A stretch of DNA of 64,000 nucleotides. Source: Polynucleobacter sp. MWH-Braz-FAM2G (GTDB lineage: Bacteria; Pseudomonadota; Gammaproteobacteria; Burkholderiales; Burkholderiaceae). The notes beneath the pieces are model-generated. The model saw only the letters and a list, made by a program, of their open reading frames with translations, was not told the origin of the DNA and searched no databases. Numbering within the stretch: the first letter of the stretch is position 1; the number at the start of each line of letters is the position of its first letter. The stretch covers positions 1,819,424-1,883,423 of the forward strand of contig NZ_CP061300.1 of NCBI RefSeq assembly GCF_018687635.1. The letters are read 5' to 3'. Positions 37,338 through 46,837 of the stretch are shown here, piece by piece. The position numbers and the translations under genes were made by a program.

Positions 37338-38567
37338 TCACTTAGCGCGCTTACGTTTGGCCGTTTCAGCAATACGCATACGTAAAGCATTGAGCTTAAT
37401 AAAGCCGCCAGCGTCTGCTTGGTTGTATGCGCCGCCATCATCATCAAAAGTTGCAATATTTTGATCAAACAAAGTATTTGCTGAATCACGTGAAATCACA
37501 GATACAGAACCCTTATAGAGCTTCAAACGAACAACCCCATTGACAGCTTGTTGCGTATGATCAATTAAAGTTTGCAAGGCAATGCGCTCTGGCGCCCACC
37601 ATAAGCCGTTATAAATCAAGCCGGCATAACGTGGCATCAAGTCATCCTTCAAATGAGCGACTTCACGATCCAATGTAATACTTTCAATGCCGCGATGAGC
37701 TTTCAGGAGAATAGTGCCGCCTGGGGTTTCATAGCAACCACGACTCTTCATACCTACAAAACGGTTTTCTACCAAATCGAGACGACCAATACCATGCTTA
37801 CCACCAACGCGGTTTAATTCAGCTAACAACTCATGTGGCTTATACGCCTTGCCATTAATAGCCACTGGATCGCCGGCCTTGAATTCAATCTCAATAATTT
37901 CTGGAGCGTCTGGTGCTTTTTCAGGAGAAACCGTCCAACGCCACATAGATTCCTCTGCTTCGGCATTCGGATTTTCTAAGTGACGACCTTCGTAACTAAT
38001 ATGCAAGAGATTGGCATCCATTGAGTATGGTGAGCCGCCTTGCTTGTGTTTCATTTCAACTGGAATGCCATGCTTTTCAGCATAGGCCATTAACTTTTCA
38101 CGAGACAGCAAATCCCATTCGCGCCAAGGGGCAATCACTTTGATTCCTGGCTCTAAAGCGTAATAACCCAATTCAAAACGCACTTGGTCATTACCTTTGC
38201 CAGTAGCGCCATGCGATACAGAATCAGCGCCAGTCAAGCGAGCAATTTCAATTTGACGTTTTGCGATTAATGGACGCGCAATGGAAGTGCCTAATAAATA
38301 CTCGCCCTCGTAAATAGTATTGGCGCGGAACATTGGAAAAACAAAATCGCGCACGAATTCTTCGCGCAAGTCATCAATAAAAATATTCTCTGGCTTGATG
38401 CCAAATTGCAAAGCCTTAGCACGCGCGGGCTCTAACTCTTCACCTTGGCCCAAGTCAGCCGTAAAGGTCACGATTTCACAATCATAAGTGTCTTGAAGCC
38501 ATTTCAAGATAACACTTGTATCGAGACCGCCAGAGTACGCTAAGACTGCTTTTTTAATATCGGACAT
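37338..38567 (-). CDS. argG: Argininosuccinate synthase
   Basis: Joins citrulline and aspartate using ATP in arginine synthesis. The 409 residues and P-loop-like A-Y-S-G-G-L-D-T-S (10-18) are diagnostic, as are [14 protein letters not shown] and the C-terminal T-L-D-R-E-V. It lies 77 bases downstream of argF on the same strand, so the two successive steps from ornithine are probably co-transcribed. argH is not in the window. Confidence 0.97.
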   Translation of the reverse strand: MSDIKKAVLAYSGGLDTSVILKWLQDTYDCEIVTFTADLGQGEELEPARAKALQFGIKPENIFIDDLREEFVRDFVFPMFRANTIYEGEYLLGTSIARPLIAKRQIEIARLTGADSVSHGATGKGNDQVRFELGYYALEPGIKVIAPWREWDLLSREKLMAYAEKHGIPVEMKHKQGGSPYSMDANLLHISYEGRHLENPNAEAEESMWRWTVSPEKAPDAPEIIEIEFKAGDPVAINGKAYKPHELLAELNRVGGKHGIGRLDLVENRFVGMKSRGCYETPGGTILLKAHRGIESITLDREVAHLKDDLMPRYAGLIYNGLWWAPERIALQTLIDHTQQAVNGVVRLKLYKGSVSVISRDSANTLFDQNIATFDDDGGAYNQADAGGFIKLNALRMRIAETAKRKRAK

Positions 38568-38644
38568 TTTTCTTGTTCAATCAAAATTAACTAAATTTTC
38601 ACTAGGACAAACTACTTCTTATTTTATTGCTTACGTCTTAATAC

Positions 38645-39625
38645 TTAATCCAAACGCCCGCAAAGCAAATACTCCATCAAAGCCTTTTGGACGTGCAAAC
38701 GATTTTCCGCCTCTTCCCACACAATACTTTGTGGACCATCAATCACGCCAGCTGATACCTCTTCTCCACGATGCGCAGGTAAACAATGCATAAATAAAGC
38801 ATCTGGCTTAGCTAAAGACATCAACTCCTCATCAACCATCCAGTCCTGAAAGGCATGCATACGCGAGGTATTTTCTGCTTCATATCCCATGCTGGTCCAG
38901 ACATCGGTGGTGACTAGGTCGGCACCTTTGCATGCCTCTCTAGGATCAGAGCAAATGGTGAGATGTTTTGCTGCCTCTGGCGTCAAACGTGCTGGATCTA
39001 ACTGATAACCCTCGGGAGCTGAAAAACGTAATTGAAAATCTAAACATTCGGCTGCTTGGAGCCAGGTATAGGCCATATTGTTGGCATCACCCACCCAAGC
39101 TACTGTCTTCCCTTGAATTGGCCCACGTGCCTCAACCAACGTAAAAATATCAGCCAGTACTTGGCAAGGGTGAAATTCATTAGTAAGGCCATTGATTACT
39201 GGAACGCGAGAATTCGATGCAAAGCGCTCAATAATCTCCTGACCAAAAGTGCGGATCATGATGATGTCCGTCATACGCGAAATCACCTGAGCAGCGTCCT
39301 CTACAGGCTCGCCACGACCCAACTGAGTGTCCCGTGTGTTGAGGTATACGGCATGCCCACCAAGCTGGTGAATGCCTGCTTCAAACGATAAACGAGTGCG
39401 GGTGGAATGCTTCTCAAAAATCATCGCTAGAGTTCGATCATGCAGAGGATGCCAAGTCTCATAACTCTTGAATTTGGCCTTGAGCCATGCAGCCCGCTTT
39501 AGTAAATAGTCATACTCTTCACGAGTTAGGTCAGAAAACTGCAGGTAGTGTTTTACCTGACCGGGCACTTGAGGCTTTGCCAGAGATGTCATAGTTGAGT
39601 TTTCTACTAAAGTTTTGGCTTGCAT
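38645..39625 (-). CDS. argF: Ornithine carbamoyltransferase
   Basis: Makes citrulline from ornithine and carbamoyl phosphate. The carbamoyl-phosphate motif S-T-R-T-R and the ornithine-site motifs H-P-C-Q and H-C-L-P-A-H-R-G are all present. Start options are TTG 39637, ATG 39625 (chosen; weak GAAGAA upstream, 326 residues) and ATG 39592, which is closest to where most OTCases begin. A candidate promoter with 17-base spacing lies upstream, and the DUF3579 gene is divergent. Confidence 0.95.
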   Translation of the reverse strand: MQAKTLVENSTMTSLAKPQVPGQVKHYLQFSDLTREEYDYLLKRAAWLKAKFKSYETWHPLHDRTLAMIFEKHSTRTRLSFEAGIHQLGGHAVYLNTRDTQLGRGEPVEDAAQVISRMTDIIMIRTFGQEIIERFASNSRVPVINGLTNEFHPCQVLADIFTLVEARGPIQGKTVAWVGDANNMAYTWLQAAECLDFQLRFSAPEGYQLDPARLTPEAAKHLTICSDPREACKGADLVTTDVWTSMGYEAENTSRMHAFQDWMVDEELMSLAKPDALFMHCLPAHRGEEVSAGVIDGPQSIVWEEAENRLHVQKALMEYLLCGRLD

Positions 39626-39654
39626 TTTTTTCTTCAAATTTTCGTCTGCACGAA

Positions 39655-39683
39655 AATAGACCCTAAAGTCATCTTACGATCAA
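39655..39683 (-). promoter_or_regulatory. Predicted promoter of argF-argG-ppnP
   Basis: On the minus strand TTGATC (39683-39678), a 17-base spacer and TCTATT (39660-39655). Each box matches 4 of 6 consensus bases. The leader would be about 20 bases. Confidence 0.4.
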
Positions 39684-39744
39684 CTCAGGCTGTTAAGCTT
39701 GAGGACTTAGCAATACTATTTCTTACGACCATCATTACGCGAAC

Positions 39745-40059
39745 TTGAACCACAAAAAGCTTTTCATTCAAGGCATTACCACTTCCGGCAAACCATTTAG
39801 GCCCAGCGATTGGGCGGAGCGTCTGTGCGGGGTAATGGCTACTTTTCGCCCACCCGGTGACTCCGGGGACCCTCGCTTCACTTATTCGCCCTATGTCAGA
39901 CCAGTGCTAATTGCAAAAGTGAAATGCGTTGTTATCGATACCAGACTAGGTGATCTTGATCCTAGAGCGCTAGACTTTGTCATGAACTTTGCCAAAGACA
40001 ACAGCCTACCGATCGAAGAGGCATGTGAGTTCAACCCAACAAGCTCAACCCAGTCTTAA
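39745..40059 (+). CDS. DUF3579 conserved protein
   Basis: Protein of 104 residues of a family I know mainly from betaproteobacteria (DUF3579), with I-Q-G-I-T-x-x-G-K-x-F-R-P-S-D-W-A-E-R-L and the F-S/T-Y-S-P-Y-V-R-P segment. It is soluble, with no signal peptide and no known function. TTG 39745 is the only start that keeps the conserved N-terminus, and no ribosome-binding site precedes it, so the start is less certain than the gene. It is convergent with rpsT and divergent from argF. Confidence 0.85.
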   Translation: MNHKKLFIQGITTSGKPFRPSDWAERLCGVMATFRPPGDSGDPRFTYSPYVRPVLIAKVKCVVIDTRLGDLDPRALDFVMNFAKDNSLPIEEACEFNPTSSTQS

Positions 40060-40061
40060 AA

Positions 40062-40092
40062 ACAAAAACCCGCCCTGATAAGGAGCGGGCTT
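40062..40092 (-). terminator. Terminator of rpsT
   Basis: Read on the minus strand, stem GCCCGC/GCGGGT with inner pairs and a short loop (40092-40070) is followed by TTTTTGTTTTT. It lies 40 bases after the rpsT stop. Confidence 0.75.
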
Positions 40093-40131
40093 AGATCGAA
40101 ACAAATCGATCAGCCTAAAACTAAATTCGTA

Positions 40132-40398
40132 TTACGCTGCCATCGCCTTAATTGCTGCAGACAAACGTGACTTCTGACGAGCTGCAGTATTTTTGTGAGC
40201 GATCTTTTTATCGGCAATCTTATCGATTGTTGATTGAGTTGCTGCGAAAACTTTCGCTGCAGCAGCTTTATCACCAGTTTCGATAGCTTTACGAACTGCC
40301 TTGATGGAAGTACGAAGCTTAGAACGCAAACTGGAGTTGTGTTCGTTTTGTTTTACTGCTTGGCGTGCACGCTTGCGCGCTTGTGCTGTATTGGCCAT
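40132..40398 (-). CDS. rpsT: 30S ribosomal protein S20
   Basis: S20 of 88 residues, very basic and helical, opening [14 protein letters not shown]. It carries the N-x-x-L-R-S-K-L-R-T-x-I-K and [12 protein letters not shown] segments of the family. It is monocistronic, divergent from murJ with about 150 bases between, as in many betaproteobacteria. Confidence 0.98.
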   Translation of the reverse strand: MANTAQARKRARQAVKQNEHNSSLRSKLRTSIKAVRKAIETGDKAAAAKVFAATQSTIDKIADKKIAHKNTAARQKSRLSAAIKAMAA

Positions 40399-40518
40399 CT
40401 TTAAACCTTGCCTCTATAAATTGCAAACTACGATTAGTTAAAAATCTCGCGGACTTGCTAGATTCCCAAGCAAGCTCGCCAAAACCCAAGATTTTACCTT
40501 AAAGGGCCAAAAAAGCCC

Positions 40519-40548
40519 AGCCGACCGATAAATAGGTGAAAATCGGCT
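40519..40548 (+). promoter_or_regulatory. Hairpin presenting the murJ ribosome-binding site
   Basis: Stem AGCCGA/TCGGCT (40519-40524 with 40543-40548) ends one base before the murJ ATG; the 18-base loop contains AGGTGA. It could affect translation initiation, but at six base pairs it may be coincidental. Confidence 0.3.
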
Positions 40549-40549
40549 C

Positions 40550-42103
40550 ATGAATCTGCTTTCTGCCGCTGCCAAGGTTAGTTCCCTGACCATGCTGTCC
40601 CGTATTACGGGCCTGCTTCGGGAGACTCTGATTGCCCGTAGTTTCGGGGCCTCAGAGTGGACTGATGCCTTTAATGTGGCTTTTAGGCTGCCAAACTTAC
40701 TGCGTCGACTCTTTGCGGAAGGGGCCTTTTCTCAGGCTTTTGTACCCATTTTGGGCGAAATTTCTACCAATGGGGATCAAAAACAGGCCCAAATCCTCGT
40801 CAATGCGGTTGCCACCCTCTTATTTTGGGCTTTGCTCATTACGGTATTGGCGGGGGTTATTGGGGCTCCAGTACTGATCCTAGCCATTGCTACGGGCTTT
40901 AAAGGGGGGCAAGCATACGAAGCCAGCGTAATCATGACTCGCATCATGTTTCCTTATATCGGCCTGATTTCCCTGGTTTCACTATCAGCAGGGATTTTGA
41001 ATACATTTCAGCGTTTTGCCATACCGGCCTTTACTCCAGTTTTGCTGAATTTAGCCCTTATTGGTAGCGCACTGTTCTTAGCACCCCATCTTGAACAACC
41101 TATCTATGCCTTAAGTATTGGCGTCTTGCTTGGTGGCATATTGCAATTGGCCATTCAGATTCCAGCCCTCTCGAGAATTGGCTTACTGCCACGTATTGGC
41201 TTGTTACCGGGCGCTGTGAAGGCTGCCGCCAATAATCCAGATGCAAGACGTGTATTACGGTTAATGGGGCCCGCTGTATTTGCTGTGTCGGTAGCTCAAA
41301 TCTCCCTGATCATCAATACCAATATTGCCTCACGCCTTCAGGCAGGAAGCGTGTCGTGGCTTTCCTATGCCGATCGTTTAATGGAGTTTCCAACGGCACT
41401 TCTCGGCGTAGCATTAGGCACAGTGCTCTTGCCTAGCCTAAGTAAAGCCAATGCTAAAAATGATCTAGTCCATGCCGGCGAGTTACTCATCTGGGGATTG
41501 CAACTCACCTTTTTACTGGCTGCACCTTGTGCGCTCGCACTCTTCCTCTTTGGAGAACCACTAGCTGCCGTTCTTTATCACTATGGAAAATTTAATGCCT
41601 TAGATGTCTTAATGACACAACGTGCTTTAGCAGCTTATGGAGTTGGCTTAATCGGCTTAATTCTTGTAAAGATTTTGGCGCCAGGCTTTTATTCTCGCCA
41701 AGATATTCGCACTCCAGTGAAGATTGGTTTACTCGTGTTGATAGCCACCCAACTAGCAAATGTCATCTTTGTTCCTTGGCTTGGTCATGCAGGACTGGCA
41801 TTGTCTGTAGGTACTGGAGCCTGCCTTAACGCTGCGTTATTGTGGGTTGGTCTGCATCGACGTGGGGCACTACCCAACTCTGGCTGGACAAAGTACTTGG
41901 GTCAATTACTTCTGGCACTCATTCCTTTCTCAGCAGTATTGCTTTATGCGGCTAATGCACATAATTGGATTGCCCTACAGGCTGAACCCTGGCTTCGCAT
42001 AGGCCTAGTGGCTGCATGGTTGGGAATTGCTGCCGTTGTTTACTTTGCATCTCTAGGGTTAGTTGGAATTCGCTGGCAAAAATTCTTGCGTCATGCAAAA
42101 TAG
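40550..42103 (+). CDS. murJ: Lipid II flippase MurJ
   Basis: MOP-superfamily flippase that moves lipid II across the inner membrane for peptidoglycan synthesis. The protein has 517 residues with about 14 transmembrane helices. The start region L-T-M-L-S-R-I-T-G-L-L-R-E-T and the D-A-F-N-V-A-F-R-L-P-N-L-L-R-R-L-F-A-E-G-A-F motif are diagnostic. The ATG follows a hairpin that holds an AGGTG ribosome-binding site in its loop. The SirB1-type gene starts 4 bases after the stop. Confidence 0.96.
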   Translation: MNLLSAAAKVSSLTMLSRITGLLRETLIARSFGASEWTDAFNVAFRLPNLLRRLFAEGAFSQAFVPILGEISTNGDQKQAQILVNAVATLLFWALLITVLAGVIGAPVLILAIATGFKGGQAYEASVIMTRIMFPYIGLISLVSLSAGILNTFQRFAIPAFTPVLLNLALIGSALFLAPHLEQPIYALSIGVLLGGILQLAIQIPALSRIGLLPRIGLLPGAVKAAANNPDARRVLRLMGPAVFAVSVAQISLIINTNIASRLQAGSVSWLSYADRLMEFPTALLGVALGTVLLPSLSKANAKNDLVHAGELLIWGLQLTFLLAAPCALALFLFGEPLAAVLYHYGKFNALDVLMTQRALAAYGVGLIGLILVKILAPGFYSRQDIRTPVKIGLLVLIATQLANVIFVPWLGHAGLALSVGTGACLNAALLWVGLHRRGALPNSGWTKYLGQLLLALIPFSAVLLYAANAHNWIALQAEPWLRIGLVAAWLGIAAVVYFASLGLVGIRWQKFLRHAK

Positions 42104-42107
42104 GCTT

Positions 42108-42950
42108 ATGCCAACACAACAACTTGACTATTTCACATCCCTTGTTGCAGAAGACGAACACCTCCCTTTAACGGAGGCGGCAATCGCTGTTGCACAACAC
42201 GCCTATCCTGACCTAGATGTGCAGGGAGTACTAGATCGCCTTGATCAATTGGGAAATAAATTAAAGCTGCGCATTACTCCTGATACATCGCCTATTCAGC
42301 GACTGCAAATTCTCAAGCATTTCTTTTATACCGAATTGGGCTTCGGCCCAAACCCGAATGATTTTTATGCCCCTGAAAACTCATACTTGCACCATGTACT
42401 TGAGAATCGCAGAGGCATTCCAATTTCACTAGCCATTTTGATGATTGAATTAGGCAATCAAATCGGCTTAAAAATTCGTGGTGTTTCTTTTCCCAACCAT
42501 TTCATGATGCGCATCTCTTTACAACAAGGTGAAGTAATCATGGATCCCTTAACTGGCGATTCGCTTTCCAAAACCCAGTTACAAGAGATGCTCGACCCTT
42601 ATCTTGATGCAAAGGGCTATCGGGGTGAACTCAGCCTGCCTCTCAATATCTTTTTACGCGCTTCTAGCTCAAGAGAAATTTTGTCGCGCTACTTAAGAAA
42701 CCTCAAAATGATTTATTCCGAGCATGAGCGCTGGGAGCGCCTGCTAGGCATTCAGGAGCGCTTAGTCATTTTGCTGCCTGACTCCATCGAAGAAATTCGT
42801 GACAGAGGATTAATTTTTGCTCAACTTGAATATTTGCGCCCTGCTTTAGCTGATATGCACCGCTATCTCAGTGAAGTGCCAGAGGCAGAGGATGCAAGCG
42901 ATATACGTGAGCATATCGCCACGCTAGAAAGCCAAACCAAGTTGCACTAA
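42108..42950 (+). CDS. SirB1-family transglutaminase-like protein
   Basis: Protein of 280 residues with a SirB1/YchA-type domain (transglutaminase-like core 2). Visible hallmarks are F-Y-A-P-E-N-S-Y-L-H-H-V-L-E-N-R-R-G-I-P-I-S-L-A and G-V-S-F-P-N-H-F-M-M-R, plus a C-terminal helical, TPR-like part. The classical transglutaminase cysteine is replaced by serine in the I-P-I-S-L segment, normal for this family, so catalysis is doubtful. ATG 42108 sits 4 bases after the murJ stop; ATG 42093 inside murJ is an alternative. Function not established. Confidence 0.85.
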   Translation: MPTQQLDYFTSLVAEDEHLPLTEAAIAVAQHAYPDLDVQGVLDRLDQLGNKLKLRITPDTSPIQRLQILKHFFYTELGFGPNPNDFYAPENSYLHHVLENRRGIPISLAILMIELGNQIGLKIRGVSFPNHFMMRISLQQGEVIMDPLTGDSLSKTQLQEMLDPYLDAKGYRGELSLPLNIFLRASSSREILSRYLRNLKMIYSEHERWERLLGIQERLVILLPDSIEEIRDRGLIFAQLEYLRPALADMHRYLSEVPEAEDASDIREHIATLESQTKLH

Positions 42951-42972
42951 AGCCAATTAACCATGGCTTTAG
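42947..42972. terminator. Hairpin between the SirB1-type gene and dedA
   Basis: Perfect 9-bp repeat CTAAAGCCA/TGGCTTTAG (42947-42955 with 42964-42972), 8-base loop, starting at the SirB1-type stop codon and placed between convergent genes. It has no clean T-run, so its efficiency is doubtful. Confidence 0.5.
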
Positions 42973-42986
42973 CTTGGTTTACCTCA

Positions 42987-43631
42987 TTAATTTTTCTTGC
43001 GCTGAAAAATCTTGTAAATCGCAGCAAATAGAACTGGTACTGCAGCAGCGCCAACGCCAACCAAGACGATTACATTCAGATTTTGGCGAATAATGGGAAT
43101 ATTTCCAAAGAAATAGCCAGCAATTACTAAGCCAAAAACCCATAACGTAGCGCCAGTAATATTAAAAAACTGAAAGCGTGAAAAATTCATTTCCGATACA
43201 CCTGCAATAAAGGGTGCGAAAGTTCGAATGATCGGCAAGAAACGGGCAAGGATAATGGTCTTGCCACCATGCTTTTCATAAAAAGCGTGCGTCTTTAGCA
43301 ACGCGCCCTGATCAATCCAGCGCGATTGGCTACTAAAAACTTTTTTTCCAATCCAGCGACCAATGAAATAGTTCACTGTATTACCGGCAACTGCAGCAAT
43401 TAATAAACCAGTACATAAGGTCCATATATTGAAATGCTCGGTAGCGCAGTAAGCGCCCGCAATAAATAAAAGAGAATCACCAGGCAAAAATGGCGCGACC
43501 ACCAAACCCGTTTCTGCAAAAACAATAGCGAATAGAAGGCCGTAGGCCCATGGGCCATATTGCTGAATCACCACATCTAGATGTTTATCAATGTGTAGCA
43601 ATAAATCACTGATTTGCAAAAGGGTATCCAT
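42987..43631 (-). CDS. DedA-family (VTT domain) membrane protein
   Basis: Inner-membrane protein of 214 residues with several hydrophobic segments. It shows the DedA signatures F-A-E-T-G-L-V-V-A-P-F-L-P-G-D-S-L-L-F and R-F-L-P-I-I-R-T-F-A-P-F-I-A-G, and G-N-T-V-N-Y-F-I-G-R-W-I-G. Members help recycle undecaprenyl phosphate or flip lipids, and support membrane potential. Next to murJ, a role in undecaprenyl carrier recycling is plausible but not shown. ATG 43631 is taken rather than TTG 43634. Confidence 0.9.
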   Translation of the reverse strand: MDTLLQISDLLLHIDKHLDVVIQQYGPWAYGLLFAIVFAETGLVVAPFLPGDSLLFIAGAYCATEHFNIWTLCTGLLIAAVAGNTVNYFIGRWIGKKVFSSQSRWIDQGALLKTHAFYEKHGGKTIILARFLPIIRTFAPFIAGVSEMNFSRFQFFNITGATLWVFGLVIAGYFFGNIPIIRQNLNVIVLVGVGAAAVPVLFAAIYKIFQRKKN

Positions 43632-43678
43632 CAACTCACTCTCAAACTAATTGGTTGTTGCGGATATTAACAGGCTCT

Positions 43679-43684
43679 TATAAT
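43679..43684 (+). promoter_or_regulatory. Predicted -10 box of miaA, leaderless arrangement
   Basis: A perfect TATAAT ends 5 bases before ATG 43690; a weak TTGTTG lies 18 bases upstream. No Shine-Dalgarno sequence is present. Transcription from here would start at the ATG. Confidence 0.5.
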
Positions 43685-43689
43685 CGGGC

Positions 43690-44694
43690 ATGCCAACTGA
43701 ACCTTACATTCAGCCTATGCAAGCCCCAGACGAAACCCCTACTCTTTGTATTGTTGGGCCTACAGGTGCTGGCAAGACCCATCTCGCAATGACTTTGGCG
43801 ACCTATGCCCAATCTATTGGCCTAACTATTGAACTCATCAGCATGGACTCCGCATTGGTCTATCGCGGTTTAGATATAGGAAGCGCGAAGCCGACTAAAG
43901 CCGAACAAGCCGCGGTAACACATCATTTAATAGACATTATTGAACCTACTGAGGTGTATTCCGCTGCTCGATTTGCTACGGACGCAAAACGTCTTTGCAA
44001 GGAAATTCGTGAGCGGGGCAATATTCCAGTCGTTGTAGGTGGAACGATGCTGTATTGGCGCGCATGGGCGCATGGTTTATCTTCACTACCAACAGCAAAT
44101 CCCGAAATACGAGCTAGATTGGATGAGGAAGGTAAGTCAATTGGTTGGCCAGCAATGCACGCTAAGCTTGCGCAGATTGATCCCGAAACTGCGGCTCGCT
44201 TAAAACCAAATGACTCACAACGAGTACAACGCGCACTAGAAGTTTTTGAAATCACAGGCAAACCAATGTCGGCAATTTTGGCAGACTCACCAAGTGAGGA
44301 TGGCAGAGAAGGTTCTGCAATTCCGCCTTGGATTAAATTAGTTTCTCTCGAGCCAAGCGATCGGAAACGATTACACCTCAATTTAGAAAAGCGGTTTGAT
44401 GAAATGCTCGCCGCCGGTTTTATCGATGAGGTCAAAATGCTTCACACCAACACTGAATTACACGCTGACTTACCAGCGATACGCTCAGTGGGCTATCGTC
44501 AAGCCTGGGAATTTCTTAATGGAGAAATTGACGCCGAACAAATGCGCTACAAGGCTTTGGCTGCGACCAGACAGCTTGGCAAAAGACAATTAACATGGTT
44601 GCGAGCCATTGAAGGAAGAAAAACATTTGACCCCTTCAACCCCGTAGAGCTGAAGGCGGCTCTAGATTACTGCAAAAGTAACTTGAAAAAATAA
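43690..44694 (+). CDS. miaA: tRNA dimethylallyltransferase
   Basis: Adds an isopentenyl-type group to A37 of tRNAs reading UNN codons. The protein has 334 residues with P-loop G-P-T-G-A-G-K-T (about 23-30), the S-M-D-S-A-L-V-Y-R-G-L-D-I-G-S-A-K-P motif, H-H-L-I-D-I-I-E-P and the S-V-G-Y-R-Q-A-W tRNA-binding segment. The DMAPP it uses comes from the IspH step, also encoded in this window. It is convergent with purM, 16 bases apart. Confidence 0.97.
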   Translation: MPTEPYIQPMQAPDETPTLCIVGPTGAGKTHLAMTLATYAQSIGLTIELISMDSALVYRGLDIGSAKPTKAEQAAVTHHLIDIIEPTEVYSAARFATDAKRLCKEIRERGNIPVVVGGTMLYWRAWAHGLSSLPTANPEIRARLDEEGKSIGWPAMHAKLAQIDPETAARLKPNDSQRVQRALEVFEITGKPMSAILADSPSEDGREGSAIPPWIKLVSLEPSDRKRLHLNLEKRFDEMLAAGFIDEVKMLHTNTELHADLPAIRSVGYRQAWEFLNGEIDAEQMRYKALAATRQLGKRQLTWLRAIEGRKTFDPFNPVELKAALDYCKSNLKK

Positions 44695-44710
44695 GTTAAT
44701 AACTATCGCT

Positions 44711-45763
44711 TTAGATAACGATAGTTTGTGGGGCATCCTTTGGACGCTCAACCACTTCACCCACTGTCCATGCTTTGAGACCTTGAGCAGTTAATGATTG
44801 GATAGCAACGTCCACTTCATTAGGCGCAACAATGACCACCATGCCGATGCCGCAGTTAAAGACCCGCACCATTTCAGCATCAGCTACGCCGCCCTTCATC
44901 TGCAACCAGCGGAAGAGTTCTGGCATTTGCCAACTATCACGATGCAAAACTGCCTGCGTATTTTCTGGGAGCACACGCGGCACGTTATCCACCAAACCAC
45001 CACCAGTAATATGCGCCATGCCTTTTACATTGATTTCAGAAATCAATTTAAGCAGTGGTTTCACATAAATTTCGGTTGGCGCCATCACGACATCGCCAAG
45101 AGGACGACCACCTAAATCATCCGTCGGCTTTGCACCAGCGCGTTCAATAATTTTGCGCACTAACGAATAGCCATTAGAGTGGGCTCCACTTGAACCAATA
45201 GCCAGCACTACATCGCCAGGGACTATCGTTGCCCCAGTAATAATTTTGGATTTCTCAACCGCACCCACCGCAAATCCAGCTAAGTCATATTCGCCTGGCG
45301 GATACATGCCAGGCATTTCTGCAGTCTCACCACCAATCAAAGCGCATCCAGACAGCTCACATCCCTTGGCAATGCCACCAACAACTGTTGCCGCGGTATC
45401 CACAGTTAACTTGCCACAAGCAAAATAATCTAAGAAAAAGAGGGGTTCGGCACCCTGCACCAGAATGTCGTTGACGCTCATAGCCACGAGATCTTGGCCA
45501 ATGGTCTCATGACGATTCCATTCAAAAGCCAATCTGAGCTTAGTACCAACACCGTCAGTACCCGAGACCAACACTGGCTCTTTATAACGCTTAGGCACCT
45601 CAAAAAGAGCGCCAAAGCCGCCAATTCCTGCCAGAACACCTTCGCGCATAGTCTTTTTGGCAAGCGGCTTGATGCGGTCAACCAAATCGTCCCCAGCGTC
45701 AATATCGACGCCAGCGTCACGGTAGGAAAGGCCTTTTGAGGGGGAATTAGTAGATGAAGTCAT
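44711..45763 (-). CDS. purM: Phosphoribosylformylglycinamidine cyclo-ligase
   Basis: AIR synthetase of 350 residues in purine synthesis. It opens [13 protein letters not shown], and has G-F-G-A-L-F-E, the [13 protein letters not shown] loop, [11 protein letters not shown] and [13 protein letters not shown]. It is convergent with miaA and divergent from the PerM-like gene. purN lies separately at 24 kb. Confidence 0.97.
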   Translation of the reverse strand: MTSSTNSPSKGLSYRDAGVDIDAGDDLVDRIKPLAKKTMREGVLAGIGGFGALFEVPKRYKEPVLVSGTDGVGTKLRLAFEWNRHETIGQDLVAMSVNDILVQGAEPLFFLDYFACGKLTVDTAATVVGGIAKGCELSGCALIGGETAEMPGMYPPGEYDLAGFAVGAVEKSKIITGATIVPGDVVLAIGSSGAHSNGYSLVRKIIERAGAKPTDDLGGRPLGDVVMAPTEIYVKPLLKLISEINVKGMAHITGGGLVDNVPRVLPENTQAVLHRDSWQMPELFRWLQMKGGVADAEMVRVFNCGIGMVVIVAPNEVDVAIQSLTAQGLKAWTVGEVVERPKDAPQTIVI

Positions 45764-45836
45764 ATCAGAGCCGGAATATTAGTAAAAAATGCTACTTCGT
45801 CAGTAGAATCATTGAATTCTAGAGGATTGAAGCAAG

Positions 45837-46826
45837 ATGGCTGAAATTTTTACCCCTTTTCTCACTGCATTCATTCTGGCGTATGCCTTACGCCCTGTTT
45901 GCCTATGGCTTGAGCAGCGTCGTTTACCCCAAGCTCTAGCGGCAGCTTTATCCATGCTAGTTGGAATAGGTCTTCTCTTGGGCATCCTCAGCCTGTTAAT
46001 TGGCCTTCTAAGGTATGAAATCCCCCTCATCAAAGCCCAACTCCCTGATTGGATTGCCAATACCCAGGCCTGGCTAGGCCCAAAACTCAGTGAATTTCAT
46101 ATTGATGTGGATTGGGGAGACTTAAAGGCGAGCGCCACCCAAAAAATCACCGAACACATTAATGACAATGCTGACAGTTTGATGTCATCGACCATCAGCA
46201 CAGTTTTGATGTCTGGTAGCTCTGTGATCGCAGGATTCGTTAATGCGGTCCTTATTATTTTTGTGATGTTTTATTTGCTGATGGACTGGAATCATTTCTT
46301 CAGCTTAGTAAAAAGTCTTGTGCCTGTACGTGCGCAAGAAACCGTTCATCACTTAGCGATGCATACCGATGGATTGCTTTCTCAGTACTTACGCGGCATG
46401 TTGATTGTGATCTCGATCATGGCAGTCTATTACAGCGCGGGTTTAAGCCTGATTGGTGTCAAAGGTGCCGCAGCACTTGGAGTATTTACTGCCCTCATGA
46501 TTGTGATTCCCTATATCGGCATCACCTTGGGCCTTACTCTATCCACCTTGTCAGCGCTGCTTCAATTTGGTCCTGGTAGCGAAATTATTATGGTGTTGAT
46601 TTTGTTTGGTATTGGTCAGTTCCTAGAAGGCTTCTTCTTAACACCCCGTCTTGTTGGCGAACGTATTGGTCTACATCCAGTTGCAGTTTTGTTTGCGTTA
46701 TTGTTATTTGGCAAACTGTTTGGCTTCTTCGGGGTCTTACTTGCTCTACCAATTAGCGCGGTGAGCTTAGTCTTGGTCAAGTATTTTTGGTCTCTCTATA
46801 CGCAAAGCTCTTGGTATCAAAAATAA
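45837..46826 (+). CDS. AI-2E family (PerM-like) membrane permease
   Basis: Membrane protein of 329 residues with about seven or eight helices. The start F-L-T-A-F-I-L-A-Y-A-L-R-P-V, the Y-L-L-M-D-W segment and the C-terminal G-Q-F-L-E-G-F-F-L-T-P-R-L-V-G-E-R-I-G-L-H-P are typical of the AI-2E/PerM (TqsA) family. Members are linked to export of autoinducer-2, ions or other solutes; the cargo here is unknown. It heads a run with hda, HAD, pcnB, folK and panB. Confidence 0.88.
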   Translation: MAEIFTPFLTAFILAYALRPVCLWLEQRRLPQALAAALSMLVGIGLLLGILSLLIGLLRYEIPLIKAQLPDWIANTQAWLGPKLSEFHIDVDWGDLKASATQKITEHINDNADSLMSSTISTVLMSGSSVIAGFVNAVLIIFVMFYLLMDWNHFFSLVKSLVPVRAQETVHHLAMHTDGLLSQYLRGMLIVISIMAVYYSAGLSLIGVKGAAALGVFTALMIVIPYIGITLGLTLSTLSALLQFGPGSEIIMVLILFGIGQFLEGFFLTPRLVGERIGLHPVAVLFALLLFGKLFGFFGVLLALPISAVSLVLVKYFWSLYTQSSWYQK

Positions 46827-46837
46827 GTTTGGTAGTA

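Noticed and set aside
43923..44435. A 170-codon minus-strand frame inside miaA
   Set aside because: Fully antisense to miaA with Ser/Arg-rich composition and no ribosome-binding site; a shadow frame.
44701..44726. Inverted repeat AACTATCG/CGATAGTT at the miaA/purM junction
   Set aside because: AT-rich 8-bp stem, no T-run, and it overlaps the purM stop codon; not strong enough to call a terminator.
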